Of a stretch of DNA of 64,000 nt, positions 32,045 through 41,729 are shown piece after piece (within the stretch, counting starts at the first letter, position 1; each line of letters begins with the position of its first letter). The stretch spans positions 1 through 64,000 of the forward strand of contig JAFCMP010000178.1 in the NCBI GenBank assembly GCA_017506865.1. The letters run 5' to 3'. A program made the position numbers and the translations under genes. Origin of the DNA: Tribonema minus (lineage: Eukaryota > Sar > Xanthophyceae > Tribonematales > Tribonemataceae). The notes beneath the pieces are model-generated. The model was not told the DNA's origin and searched no databases. It saw only the letters and a list, made by a program, of their open reading frames with translations.

Positions 32045-32720
32045 GTTTGACCAGCACAGCCCATATTTGTACTTTTATTATTTGTGTAGGTCCACAACCC
32101 CTTGGCCTGACTAGTCGACAAAGCAAGCAAATATACGCAATACGTAACAAAACACCACCGCTTTCGAAACTACCCCAAGCCCATCGCAATCCAGCTCCTG
32201 CCCTAACCCTCGCCAAAGACTTCCCCCACATAATCCATATTTGTACTTTTATTATTTGTGTAGGTCCACAACCCCTTGGCCTGACAAGTCGACAAAGCAA
32301 GCGAATATACGCAATACGTAACAAAACACCACCGCTTTCGAAACTATCTAAAGCCCATCCCAATCAAGCTCCTGCCCCTCGCCAAAGTTTGTACTAGTAC
32401 GACTTTTTAAATGTACAATTCATCAAGCTTTGGCTCCCAAGTTCACAGGCAAACGTACATGTGCAGATGGACAACACATTTGAGTTTTGTGTGAGGGCAC
32501 ACTTGAAGTATCAATCACGCTCGCGACGAACGTCACTGAGCCGGGATCCCGCCAGAGGATCTGCTAATATTCATTCCAATTTCGCTCTTCCCTTCATATT
32601 GTACTGTTATAATTACGTGTAGGGCCACAACCTTTTGGACTGACCAGCAAACTATGTACGATTGCAAACGTATGCAACATGTAGCAAAACATCACCACAT
32701 GCAAATCTGTAAAACTATAC
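32045..32720 (+). repeat. About 180-bp tandem repeat, two close copies plus one diverged
   Basis: Copies start near 32060 and 32238. Both contain TTTGTGTAGGTCCACAACCCCTTGG, CGACAAAGCAAGC, ATACGCAATACGTAACAAAAC and CACCACCGCTTTCGAAACTA. A diverged third copy is at about 32590-32700. The core TGTGTAGGTCCACAACCCCTTG also occurs at 24040-24062. Confidence 0.8.
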
Positions 32721-32881
32721 TGTACTGCTAATATGTGTTGCGCCCTTTGGAATCGCAATCTTTAATTTCTTCCTTTTATTATCTCAGCTGCTGTTCTCTC
32801 ACCCGCAAAGTTGCAGATAGGCCGTGCGCAATAACCACATCATCACTGCCGCAACCTGGCCAAATATTGATATTTGCGCGG

Positions 32882-34708
32882 TTAGACACTCATCGCGTCC
32901 AGACACTCATCCATGCGTGCTGGCAAATTCAGGCAAAAGCCCATAAAGCTGACTGCACGATCCCTCGGGCAGCTGGGGCACCGCACCTGTCGCCCTTTCC
33001 TGTCCACTACCAGGTGCTGATCTAATGCTGCCACGAACCCCTCCAGGCCAAGCCAGTGCTGCTCCTCTGCATCAGTGCGCCGCGCGTGACTGGGTACAGC
33101 GACCGCTACGTCCATGTCGATCTCGTCAACGCCCGCCGCAGATCCTGCACACAATGCAGTATATCACAGAAAAGACAAGTATATACATGATGAGGGCCAA
33201 TACCACACACGAGGGAAATTTTCTCACTTCTTCGGATGACTTTGCTCACATGTGCACATGTTGAATGACGAAAGAAAAATGATGATTGTCAACGCATGCG
33301 TGACGGCGAAGGTTGCAATTTAAAGCAGCTAATGCTGGAGGCACTTGGTGCCTGTTTACAAGTAACAACGATGTACACATGTACAACGTCTTCACCTGCC
33401 TTTGTGCCGAGTAAGTGATTGCTATGAGAAAACGAGCTCAAACGGCACCAGCTGCCCCTCGTGGCCAGCATTGCGCAGGTGTCTCCTTGTGATGGCCATG
33501 AATGTCAACGACAACTTGAAGCTGCTACTTGTGATACTTACCAGTAGAATGCCCCTCTTGCGTTGATGGTAGTCATTGGAAGCAAGTAATCATGTTCTCG
33601 TTGAACATCATGAGATCCAAGGGCGGGTCATGTTGTTACTTGACGCATTATTGATTTGGCAGTGGCAACCTCAGCACTTGCCTTCATCAGCACCGGCATC
33701 CTGGAGTGCACCAATGGTTGACTCCACAGGTGTTGGCGCAGCTGCAGCAGCAGCAGCCTTGCAACGCTGACATTGTTCCCGGCGCTTCAGGTGTCCTGGA
33801 GTCGAGAGGTGTGTCTTGAAATTGGCCAGCGACGCTGCTGCATGTATGGCTGGTTTGGGGGTGCCACCGCTGATGAAGCCTTTCTGGCAGCATAGGCAGA
33901 AGGCCTCAACGGCCTTGTTTAGCGGCTCCTCCTCTGTGTACCCTGCGCGCTGCTGTATCCTGAAGTGCTCAAAGCCCAGTCCTTGTGGTGGTAGTGGGCG
34001 CAGCAAGTTCTCCGCGTAGCTCTCCAAGCCAGCAAGAAAATCTGGATCAGCAAATGAGATGCACGCTGGTGAGAATCGGCAGGCATGGGCCCTCGCTCGC
34101 CAGCAGCAGCAGCATCAGCATCAGCAGCAGCAGGGGGTGGTCACATTGTGACATAGTGTACTGCCCTATTGGTAGAACGTCATGCAAGCAAGCACGCTTT
34201 TGTCCACCAAAAACATGAATCTAAGCCTAACGCAAACAAAAACGCTAAACTCAGCTGCTCTGCTGCTGCTTCTCCTGCTGCTGCTGCTGCTGCGTGTCTA
34301 TTGCTCAGTCTGCTACTAAATGTACTTGCCTGCTTTGACGCCACCACCTTCAGGGCTCATGTCCGCCAGCTGCAGCCTGGTGTGGCCCTCAAAGGCAGAG
34401 TTGCCTGTATCGTGCAGCACAGGCCCGCAAATGCTGCAAAACACCTTGGTGCATTCCTGGCAGTACTCCACTGCCTTCCCTTCGCATCTGCCGCACTCAC
34501 TGTCCAGAAAGGGATTCCGGGCTCCAGCACACGCGCCTTTGCTGTGGATCTTCTCGCAGCACACAGTGCAAAGCGGTCCGAGGTTGCGACAGCCGGATGA
34601 GGCAAAACAACAAGAAGTGCAGATTTGCAGCAGCACGGGGTCCTGTTGCTGGCTGCACCAGACACAGGCTACAAGCACAGCTCCTGTAGAAGCTGCGGCT
34701 GCTGCCAT
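32882..34708 (-). CDS. Zinc-finger protein: B-box-like plus U1/C2H2-like finger, multi-exon
   Basis: Exon 1 is 34708-34330 and starts MAAAAASTGAVL. It carries CVWC, CTSC, CTVC and a B-box-like block CGRCEGKAVEYCQECTKVFC...H...GHTRLQ. The donor is GCAG|GCAAGT, a GC-type site. Exon 2 starts at 34041 (acceptor GATCCAG); phase 1 joins perfectly to give GVKADFLAGLESYAENLL. It contains FCLCCQKGF...NFKTHLSTPGHLKRREQC, a U1-type finger. If exon 2 is terminal, the protein has 249 residues and stops at 33671. A second GC donor, GAAG|GCAAGTG, near 33680 and a well-formed exon at about 33148-32882 (RQVRCPSCPRDRAVSF, stop) suggest that it continues; the middle exon was not resolved. A role in protein-protein or nucleic-acid binding is likely. 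No catalytic domain is seen. Confidence 0.6.
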
Positions 34709-34885
34709 GGTTGCGCTCTACTGGCTGTCACCCACCATGACACTCACTCTAACCCAAAGAGCTCGGATTTGAGCAGATCTCATCACGCCGAATCCAGCGG
34801 TTGCACTGCCGGGTGCTGCGAACACAGTTTAGTGAAGTTAATAGGTTTTGAAATTTCAAGGGCCAATTACCCCCCCCACACTCGC

Positions 34886-34940
34886 CGCGGAGGCAGGGGG
34901 GGGGGGGGGGGGAGCTGGGACCCCGGGGTCTTGCCTCGCT
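34886..34940 (-). repeat. G-run element, right member of an inverted pair
   Basis: CGCCGCGGAGGCA, a G-run, then AGCTGGGACCCCGGGGTCTTG is the inverse of 30392-30450. Confidence 0.7.
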
Positions 34941-35164
34941 GCCTGAATCTCTCTGCTCTGCTGCTTTTAAATTGCCGATGTACATGGCGTGTGTGTGGGT
35001 GCCTGTGATTCGATGCCTGCTATGACAGTCACGGCGACGGGCAAGTGTCGCAAGCAGCTAAGGACACCACCGCAAACAAGCGTCCCACACGCCTAGGGAC
35101 GCTTGCCGTCCTGTAGAGGGGTCTCAGAATTTACCAAAAAAATAAAGCTCAGGACGCCCCGTGC

Positions 35165-35226
35165 GACACCCGTCCCACGGAGGGTCCCGAGACGCCTCTG
35201 CGGCGCCCCTCCCCCCTCTACCTGTG
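35165..35226 (-). repeat. GC-rich dispersed element, inverted relative to 23500-23550
   Basis: GGTCCCGAGACGCCTCTGCGGCGCCCC followed by CCTCTACCTGTG reads, on the other strand, like 23505-23550 (GGTAGAGG, G-run, GCGCCACAGAGGCGTCCCGGGACC). The copies are about 11.6 kb apart. Confidence 0.65.
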
Positions 35227-35346
35227 ATGCAGTAGAGCGCTGACTGCCAGTGGGCATTGTCGCTGCGCATGATACCTATCACAGTGTCAATTTACACCTG
35301 CGCCATTGGCAGATTCCTTCGTGTGCGTCCGCCACAGGCCTCTTTT

Positions 35347-35347
35347 A

Positions 35348-35374
<27 letters not shown>
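35347..35374 (+). repeat. (GT)n microsatellite
   Basis: About 13 uninterrupted GT units. GTACG-rich sequence follows at 35607-35680. Confidence 0.95.
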
Positions 35375-35378
<4 letters not shown>

Positions 35379-35849
35379 TTGTGTTCGCATGTATGCTTCC
35401 TGTTCGCTTGCAGGCTGTTATGTTATGGTGTGCATGTGTGTCGCGCATCATGAATGCTGCATTGTGACTGTGTGCCACAGTGGGTGATGGAATGTACTAC
35501 ATGCATGTGCATGGCTGGTTACTGTTCTATTTCAGAGCAATCATTGTGCATGGTATACTTAGTCACTTGCCATGCTCAACTTCATGTGCATGGGCTTATA
35601 GGGCCCCATGTACGTCCCCATGTACGGATGTACGCCGATATGTACGTGTATACGTCCAAATGTACGATGTACGGATATACCCCATACATCATTCTGCTAT
35701 ATACGTTTTCTTGCAACCCTAGGAGTGACGCCTGCATGCAATACTCGCCACACTCGGCAAAAACTCGCCTGGAGTCATATGGTCAAACACTCAGTGGTGG
35801 CGTAAAAACTCGGACTCCGTTTTTCGGCTGAGCGGCTGTACTCGTACTC

Positions 35850-36175
35850 ATATACTCGTATTAAAAAGGGCCGCGAGGGAGGCCGGTTGTTTGTGTGGAA
35901 AAAATAAGGGATCTGTGGGCGGCCCTGTTCAAACAGGGCCATGTCCGAGCAGCGCCGACACCGGGCGCGCTTTGTGGCCAAGCATCTCCGCACCACGTAC
36001 ATACGCTATGACGCGCTCGGCGAGCTCCTGCGCCAACGACCTGCTCAGCGCCGCAACTATCTGTTTCTTGTTGGCTGCGGCTCTGCGCTTTATTTGCGCC
36101 CCCCTACCCCCTGCGCACAGTGCTGAGTGCATTGCTAGGTCCCTGACGAACTCGTACTCGTCGGTCTTAAGCAAT
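35850..36175 (-). mobile_element. 5'-truncated LINE 3' end
   Basis: The minus strand reads EFVRDLAMHSALCAGGRGAQ, VAALSRSLAQELAERVIAYV and RGAEMLGHKARPVSALLGH, homologous to the last 80 residues of the full LINE. It is followed by the shared tail (ACCGGCCTCCCTCGCGGCCCTTTTTAATA). Short ACTCGT-type repeats flank it on both sides. Confidence 0.85.
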
Positions 36176-36309
36176 TGCCACTGCGAGCTTACTCGGTACA
36201 TACTCACAGGGTATCGGCAGTTGTCCTCCAAACTCGTACTCAGAGGGTAAGTATGCAGATTCGACAATGTCTGGTGCAAACATTGAAAACCTGTGGGTGA
36301 CACTGTAAC

Positions 36310-36850
36310 AGTTCAGCAGAGCCGTGTTCAAGCAGTGCTGCTACCGGGCGTGCTGCACTGCCGAGCATCGCTGCTCTGGGGACATGCGCATGATTTGCTC
36401 GGCTCCTCTGTTAGCGACCTGCTCAGCGCCGCAGTATCTGTTCCTTGTTGGCTGCAGCTCTGCTCGCTATCTGTGCCCCCATGCCCGTTGAGCACAGTGC
36501 TGAGTGCCATGCCAGGTCCTTAACACTTCTGCGCCCTTGTGCCGCCAGCTGCCCGGAGACTCCGGTACAACATATTCTCGTATTAAAAAGGGCCGCGAGT
36601 GAGGCCGGTGATCTTTTGTGAAAACACCAAGTATCTGTGGGCGGCGCTGCTACAGACTCCGGTACAAAAGGGACGAACACCCGAGACGAGCTCAGCGCGC
36701 CGCTGTGGCGGTCAGCCTTTTCCTTCCCCCACCTCCGCTATATGGCCACCCTTACTTGCCCGCCATGTATTTGCTGTCCGCCTGGGCACGCACAGTCGTG
36801 TCTGCGACCACACCCTTGCCTTTGAGCTGGACAAAGTTGCTACAAAGTAT
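36310..36850 (-). mobile_element. Rearranged LINE 3' fragments
   Basis: The minus strand has FVPFVPESV followed directly by a 3' tail (CACCGGCCTCACTCGCGGCCC, about 36585-36610), and then a second coding scrap, VKDLAWHSALCSTGMGAQI. A tail in the middle shows two truncated copies end to end, or one copy with an internal rearrangement. There is no function. Confidence 0.7.
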
Positions 36851-36948
36851 GATGGTATGTTGAAACGCACTCACTGCCATCTCATCGCGTCTTGTGACCG
36901 CGATGGTGTGCGATGGCTGGTGGCACATGACCTACTGCTAAGTTCCTG

Positions 36949-37540
36949 AGTCTGGTCCTGTCGGAAAAACTATTTCTCAGAGGCTGACCCTAAATGGGGT
37001 CGGTACGACGCTCGCTAGGTTTTCATAAACTGCAAACAATTATGGTCCATAATCAAAAGTGTCGGTGAGATCAGTTTGGTGGAGGTTCAAGCATCCCCAG
37101 CATTTGCAGTCACCATACTAAGCCTTGAGGCACAAAGTTGAACTTATGCTAAAACTTGAAGTTCATGAGTCTGGACCTGTCGAAAAAACTATTTTTCAGA
37201 GGCTGACCCTAAATGGGGGCGGTACGACGCTCGCTAGGTTTTCGTAAACTGCAATTAATTATGGCTGCAGATCGAAAGTGTAGGTGAGATCAGTTTGGTG
37301 CAGGTTCAATCATCCCCAGCATTAGCAGTCACCATACTGAGCCTTTGTGTATAAACTTGAACTTATGCTAAAACTTGAAGTTCATGAGTCTGGTCCTGTC
37401 GAAAAAACTATTTTTCAGAGGCTGACCCTAAATGGGGTCGGTACGACGCTCGCTAGGTTTTCGTAAACTGCAAACAATTGTGGCCCAAGATCGAAAGTGT
37501 AGGTGAGATCAGGCCAAGAGAGGTTCAAGCTCTCCCTACA
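36949..37540 (+). repeat. 218-bp repeat array 1, three units (last partial)
   Basis: Units begin GAGTCTGGTCCTGTCGAAAAA at 36949, 37166 and 37386. Each contains AGGCTGACCCTAAATGGGG, TCGGTACGACGCTCGCTAGG, TTTTCGTAAACTGCAA, GATCGAAAGTGTAGGTGAGATCAG, a GGTTCAA.C..CCCCAGCATT block, CAGTCACCATACT.AGCCTT and TTGAACTTATGCTAAAACTTGAAGTTC. The next gene begins just beyond. Confidence 0.9.
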
Positions 37541-37628
37541 TGAGTGCTCACTGGTTCTCAAGTCTCCGTTTGGCGGGTGCGCTTTATTATATTGCTGTAC
37601 TGTCACAGAGAGGCATGTCACAAGTACC

Positions 37629-38150
37629 ATGACAGACACCAGCTCGCGATTGCTCTCTTGGATCAAAGCCAAGACTGATCAGGGTACTCTGATAATGTAC
37701 GACATGGTACTCTACGATGAAGAGTATCGAGGAGAGAATGAGGAACCATACACCTTCATTGGCATGCCTGCGCCGTGCGCACGGAATCCTCATAGACAGA
37801 TGATAGCTGCTCACGTGCGTCTGCAGACGGCGCGCGACTTTGTCAATCTGTGTGAAAGCGGCGAGATATCGGCAACTTGCACCGACGATCCGCTAACTGC
37901 GGTCATTTGCATGCACAGGGTCCCTGCGGACCATCCAGTGATTATGGACGCCAACAAATTCATAAATCAGACGAAAGACGGGTACGTGATCATGGAGCTG
38001 CACAAGGGGGTGCATCCTGACGGTGTCAGGTGGTACAATGCAGGTGACAACGCCGCAGGTATTTTTGCCAGCACATGCAAGCGGGAGGACGGCAGTGGTT
38101 CGAGGAAACAGAGTAGCCAATCAGTGAAAGAAACCAAGTGCATCACATGA
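37629..38150 (+). CDS. Unrecognised 173-residue protein, intronless
   Basis: The start at ATG 37629 (MTDTSSRLLSWIKAK) was chosen because the longer in-frame start at 37503 lies inside the 218-bp repeat array. The product is mixed charged and globular-looking, with a Lys/Ser-rich tail, no signal peptide and no membrane segment. I do not recognise a family. It ends 4 bases from the convergent CoiA-like gene, a very tight tail-to-tail spacing. Confidence 0.5.
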   Translation: MTDTSSRLLSWIKAKTDQGTLIMYDMVLYDEEYRGENEEPYTFIGMPAPCARNPHRQMIAAHVRLQTARDFVNLCESGEISATCTDDPLTAVICMHRVPADHPVIMDANKFINQTKDGYVIMELHKGVHPDGVRWYNAGDNAAGIFASTCKREDGSGSRKQSSQSVKETKCIT

Positions 38151-38153
38151 ATA

Positions 38154-39467
38154 TTAAGAAAGCCTAGGCGAAAAATTACTGGACTGCTCCAATTGCTCTG
38201 CTTTGCTGCACTTTTTGTTGCATATAAGAGGCTTCACGACATTGCCACGGTGCCTTTTGGCAGAAGCCATCATGTGTACACGCAGGCATATGTGGCAGCA
38301 AAACACAGACAATCCTGCTACTCTCTGACTGAGCAGCCTACCAGGTATCAATGTTATGTCTTGTTCTTGAAGTCTGGCGCAACCTTCTATTAGAGCTTGG
38401 TCGCCACTGCAAGAAATAGCTGACACACCAAACCATCGCTGAGCGTCTCTCTCCCTTGCGAGTTGTATATCCTCTAGGTTTTTAGTTTTCCGCAATTCCA
38501 ACTCATCTTGCGCCGTTGATTTCTGGGATTTACCAGAAATCACGCCTAGAAAACGTTTAACACCACTTTCTATGCTCGCTTCGATCACTGTAGGTTGAAC
38601 TACATCGGTGTTTCGTTTTCTGCTCAGTTCAGCCTGATATGTAGAGTATGGTTCACATTGCGTCACACGGTTGCTCTCCACGCTGCATGCAGTGCATATT
38701 TGTGAGTGTTCGTAAGCATCTTCAGAGCACGTTCCGCAGATCTTACACCGCCATTTCCACTTACAGCTCCTACAGACCAAGTGAACCTCTGCAACAGTAC
38801 GTATAACGGAACAATACTCACCACATGTGCTGCATTGCTGTGTGTCCTCGCAGCCTTTGCACTTGTACTCCATAATGTTGCGTACAGAGATGATCCCGTC
38901 AATTGCCACAGCACGCAGGAACTCGAAACAAAATATCTCAATGGCCCCCGCACCAAACCTGCTCTGCATGTCCATTCGCTTCTGAGGTTTGCAATCACTG
39001 GTGTGGCGCACCTCCATGATGTTTGTGATGGTGTTGTCCGGTGCTACAGTGTACACATCGGGGTAGTACAGTCTTCCTTCCACCAGTACACTACGTTTCT
39101 CATTGTCCTCATTGATTGCTCTCCCTTCAGGTGTGTACGAGTCCTGATGCTTGCATACAATGCAATCTCTTACAAAGCATATGCGATGCATATTACTTGC
39201 AAGCAGCGCTTTGGCTGTCTTGTGCCGTATGCTCTCCCCCCTCGGTCCGTCCTCCCAGAAAACACATGCAGATCCGCGGACGTGCACAAAATGGTCGACA
39301 TTGCGATCTCCCCCACTTCGTACGAAGACTGGATCGTCATCTGGACACATGTAAGCACAGTGAACATTGTGCTTGTCTCGCGAATGCAGAGCTTCTGTTG
39401 CTGTTGTAATGCGTTTGTCAGGAGTGCACGTATTGCTGCGTGTGCATAGACAGGATACTGCCACCAT
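38154..39467 (-). CDS. CoiA-like PD-(D/E)XK nuclease with zinc ribbons
   Basis: 437 residues and intronless. The N-terminal half has DHFVHVRG (58-65), an ESIRHKTAKALL helix (Glu78, His82, Lys86), CxxC at 102-105, YYPDV (Asp137) and IMEVRHTS (Glu152). This H..H/E..H..K then PDV then xEV spacing is how CoiA/competence-type nuclease domains look; the usual E-x-K/Q is E-V-R here. Then come CxxC pairs at about 203-265 (CKGCEDTQQCSTCGEYC, CRSCKWKWRCKICGTC, CTAC) that suggest two or three zinc ribbons, and a charged C-terminal region. It may process or bind DNA. MCPDDDPVF (residue 40) is an alternative start. Such proteins are known in bacteria and also in large DNA viruses and algae; origin here is undecided. 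Confidence 0.5.
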   Translation of the reverse strand: MVAVSCLCTRSNTCTPDKRITTATEALHSRDKHNVHCAYMCPDDDPVFVRSGGDRNVDHFVHVRGSACVFWEDGPRGESIRHKTAKALLASNMHRICFVRDCIVCKHQDSYTPEGRAINEDNEKRSVLVEGRLYYPDVYTVAPDNTITNIMEVRHTSDCKPQKRMDMQSRFGAGAIEIFCFEFLRAVAIDGIISVRNIMEYKCKGCEDTQQCSTCGEYCSVIRTVAEVHLVCRSCKWKWRCKICGTCSEDAYEHSQICTACSVESNRVTQCEPYSTYQAELSRKRNTDVVQPTVIEASIESGVKRFLGVISGKSQKSTAQDELELRKTKNLEDIQLARERDAQRWFGVSAISCSGDQALIEGCARLQEQDITLIPGRLLSQRVAGLSVFCCHICLRVHMMASAKRHRGNVVKPLICNKKCSKAEQLEQSSNFSPRLS

Positions 39468-39609
39468 GCTGCTATGCTCTCAGCAACATATTAAAGATGT
39501 CAGCTCAAACGCGCAGTGATGGGCTCTACCGCTTATGACGCACTCTATGCCCCCGGCTTTTTCACTCAAGACAGGTACAAACCAGCACATCACCAAGTAG
39601 CTCAACAAC

Positions 39610-39980
39610 TTCGTCTTGCGGAAATGTTAAACTGCAAATAATTATGGTCCAAGAGGCTCAAGCTTGCGCGGCATTGGAAGTCACCATACTCAGCCTTACT
39701 GATCAAAAGTTGATCTTATGCTAAAACTTGAAGTTCCTGAGTCTGGTCCTGTCGAAAAACTATTTTTCAGAGGCTGACCCTAAATGGGGTCGGTACGACG
39801 CTCGCTAGGTTTTCGTAAACTGCAATTAATTATGGCTTCAGATCGAAAGTGTAGGTGAGATCAGTTTGGTGCAGGTTCAATCATCCCCAGCAATAGCAGT
39901 CACCATACTCAGCCTTTGTGCATGAACTTGAACTTGTGCTAAAACTTGAAGTCCCTGAGTCTGGTCCTGTCGTGTTTGTC
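39610..39980 (+). repeat. 218-bp repeat array 2, about 1.7 units
   Basis: Same unit and same orientation as 36949-37540, with AGGCTGACCCTAAATGGGG and TCGGTACGACGCTCGCTAGG at about 39770. It lies between the divergent starts of the CoiA-like gene and the next plus-strand gene. Confidence 0.88.
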
Positions 39981-40011
39981 TTGTTGAAAATCAAATCTTG
40001 CACCTCTGTAC

Positions 40012-40386
40012 ATGACCCTCATGGCGCCGGCCGATTGTCAACAATTGCTATGGAACATCATGATCACCATGAACTCAAGTAAAGTGCCTGCGAGCAGCGT
40101 CGTGCAGGAAGTAATGCAAACAGTGCGCTGTGATGAGGTCTTTGGTAAACAGAGAGCAAGTCACTTGGCTTACTTGAGAAATTGTTACATTCAGGCACTC
40201 GGACCGGACACATACAAGGCCATCATGAGCAGCAAAGTAGGAGTGTATGAGGAGCGAACAGCACGTGATGCACTAGTGCATTATCGCTCTTTGACTAGAA
40301 ACATTGTGATATCTGCGTTTACACCACTTCAGAAAATCGAATACTACACATTGTGGAAAACTGGCATTTGGAAACACACAAACTGA
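40012..40386 (+). CDS. Unrecognised 124-residue protein
   Basis: The frame runs from MTLMAPADCQQLLWN to KTGIWKHTN. It is helical and charged with no clear motif. An AATAAA signal follows the stop by 5 bases, which supports a real transcript end. It begins about 30 bases after repeat array 2. MAPADC (40021) is an alternative start. Confidence 0.45.
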   Translation: MTLMAPADCQQLLWNIMITMNSSKVPASSVVQEVMQTVRCDEVFGKQRASHLAYLRNCYIQALGPDTYKAIMSSKVGVYEERTARDALVHYRSLTRNIVISAFTPLQKIEYYTLWKTGIWKHTN

Positions 40387-40391
40387 ACTGC

Positions 40392-40397
40392 AATAAA
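40392..40397 (+). terminator. AATAAA polyadenylation signal
   Basis: AATAAA sits 5 bases after the TGA of the 124-residue gene; a second AATAAA is at about 40439. Eukaryotic-style 3' end signal. Confidence 0.5.
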
Positions 40398-40469
40398 CTA
40401 TACTTCAAGTTCGGAACCTGTCTGTAATTGTATATATTAATAAACAAGCTGGGGTGGTACAATAAATAA

Positions 40470-41147
40470 TTGCGCCGCCATCGGTTCAACACTTGCCTTC
40501 ACAACCTTTTGCGCACACAGCAATCATGCTGCGAGCATCGCCAGACATGCGCGCTGCGGCAGCACCGGCTGCAAGCTCCACACCTACCACAGATGCAACA
40601 GATGTGGGAGTGGCACCTCAGCCTGCTGCACAACCAAAACTTGTGCAAGTGGCAATTGTTAACTGAACTCATCAGCTGTCACCGCAGGCTCCTCGCACCA
40701 CGCATCCTTTGGTTTAATGAGAGCCGCGACAGGGCAGAGCTGCTCAAGGGATGCTTGACCCCGCAGAAGAGCAGCTACCCATCGCTACGCCTCGTTGATT
40801 ACTTTGTTGTGCAATATGCGCGTCAGGTCCAAATCATGGTGCCGGGGGAGGGAGGTGTCGGAGTCGATCTCTGGACGTTCTACCGAAGAATGTTGTCCGC
40901 TGTCGGCAAAAAAGTGTTTGACATCTTTAGACGCAAGCACCAGTTAAAGTTGATTATCACGGGGGAGCAGGTGGATGCGACAGTGGGACAGATCACGTTC
41001 TTGCAGTGGTACCTGAGGTGCAACCTGCACATTTATTTGGCGGAGAACATGGACACAGTCAAACAGCACATGAAGGACAGTGAAACAGCACTCAAAGAGA
41101 AGAAGCTGAACTCAACAGCGCACAAGAAAACGAGAACTGCAAGCTAG
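40470..41147 (+). CDS. Protein resembling a conserved giant-virus (NCLDV) family
   Basis: 225 codons. The N-terminal 70 residues are His/Gln/Cys-rich and odd; an overlapping Ala/Pro-rich frame at 40526-40666 (MLRASPDMRAAAAPAAS) looks more protein-like, so the true start or a frameshift near 40660-40690 is unresolved. The convincing part begins at RLLAPRILW. It has SLRLVDYFVVQYA (105-117), VDLWTFYRRML (132-142), KKVFDIFRRK (147-156) and DATVGQITFLQW (169-180). From memory, this order (L-R-L-x-D-x-F, a tyrosine-rich K-K-x-F-D-x-F-x-R, then T-V-G-Q-x-x-F-x-x-W) matches an uncharacterised family common in giant algal and amoebal viruses. No biochemical function is known to me. The tail is Lys-rich. 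Confidence 0.45.
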   Translation: MRRHRFNTCLHNLLRTQQSCCEHRQTCALRQHRLQAPHLPQMQQMWEWHLSLLHNQNLCKWQLLTELISCHRRLLAPRILWFNESRDRAELLKGCLTPQKSSYPSLRLVDYFVVQYARQVQIMVPGEGGVGVDLWTFYRRMLSAVGKKVFDIFRRKHQLKLIITGEQVDATVGQITFLQWYLRCNLHIYLAENMDTVKQHMKDSETALKEKKLNSTAHKKTRTAS

Positions 41148-41311
41148 TCAAGCCACTGGCTGTGGTACACAGAGGTACTTTCCAGATGGACTTTAGCTAA
41201 ATAGCTATACAAAGCATGCAGCAGCATGAACAAGGAAGCAGAGGGGACAGAAACACTGTAGGTATGACTTCAGAGGGCATTATCAAATTGTAACCAAGAG
41301 CACAGAGGCAC

Positions 41312-41476
41312 TCAACACCTCCTGTTGTAGCAATACATATATCTCCATCGAAACTGGCACGAAATCATCTGCTGTTTTTGAAATGCATCGAACTTTCTGG
41401 CTCTAATATTGCTAAGCAGGGCGCGTTGCAGCTGGACCCACTTGATGCAATTATGAGAGGTCTGGCAGTACATCAA
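41312..41476 (-). CDS. Possible small Cys-containing ORF, doubtful
   Basis: On the minus strand MYCQTSHNCIKWVQLQ runs to a stop at 41312 (about 54 residues). It lies between two larger genes. It may be a fragment; there is no family evidence. Confidence 0.15.
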   Translation of the reverse strand: MMYCQTSHNCIKWVQLQRALLSNIRARKFDAFQKQQMISCQFRWRYMYCYNRRC

Positions 41477-41729
41477 TGTTCCGCGGTAGTCCCCAGTGGC
41501 TTGGGCCTTCACGTGTAACTGCATGCTTAGGTCAAGTAAATTCGAAAGGACCACTGGCAATGCCTTTGTATGTTCCAGCTGTTGATTCAAATTCGAATCT
41601 ATTTGAACACGTGAATCTGAGATTCGTACATAAAATATTGCGCGCTCTGGTCCGTGCAATAAATATTGTGGATATGAAGCGTGCACACACTGTTCACTCT
41701 CACACACACCATTCGCTGAAACACGCAAT

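Noticed and set aside
35607-35680. GTACG-rich tract as a telomere-like repeat
   Set aside because: Units are irregular and do not match the algal TTTAGGG or TTTTAGGG types.
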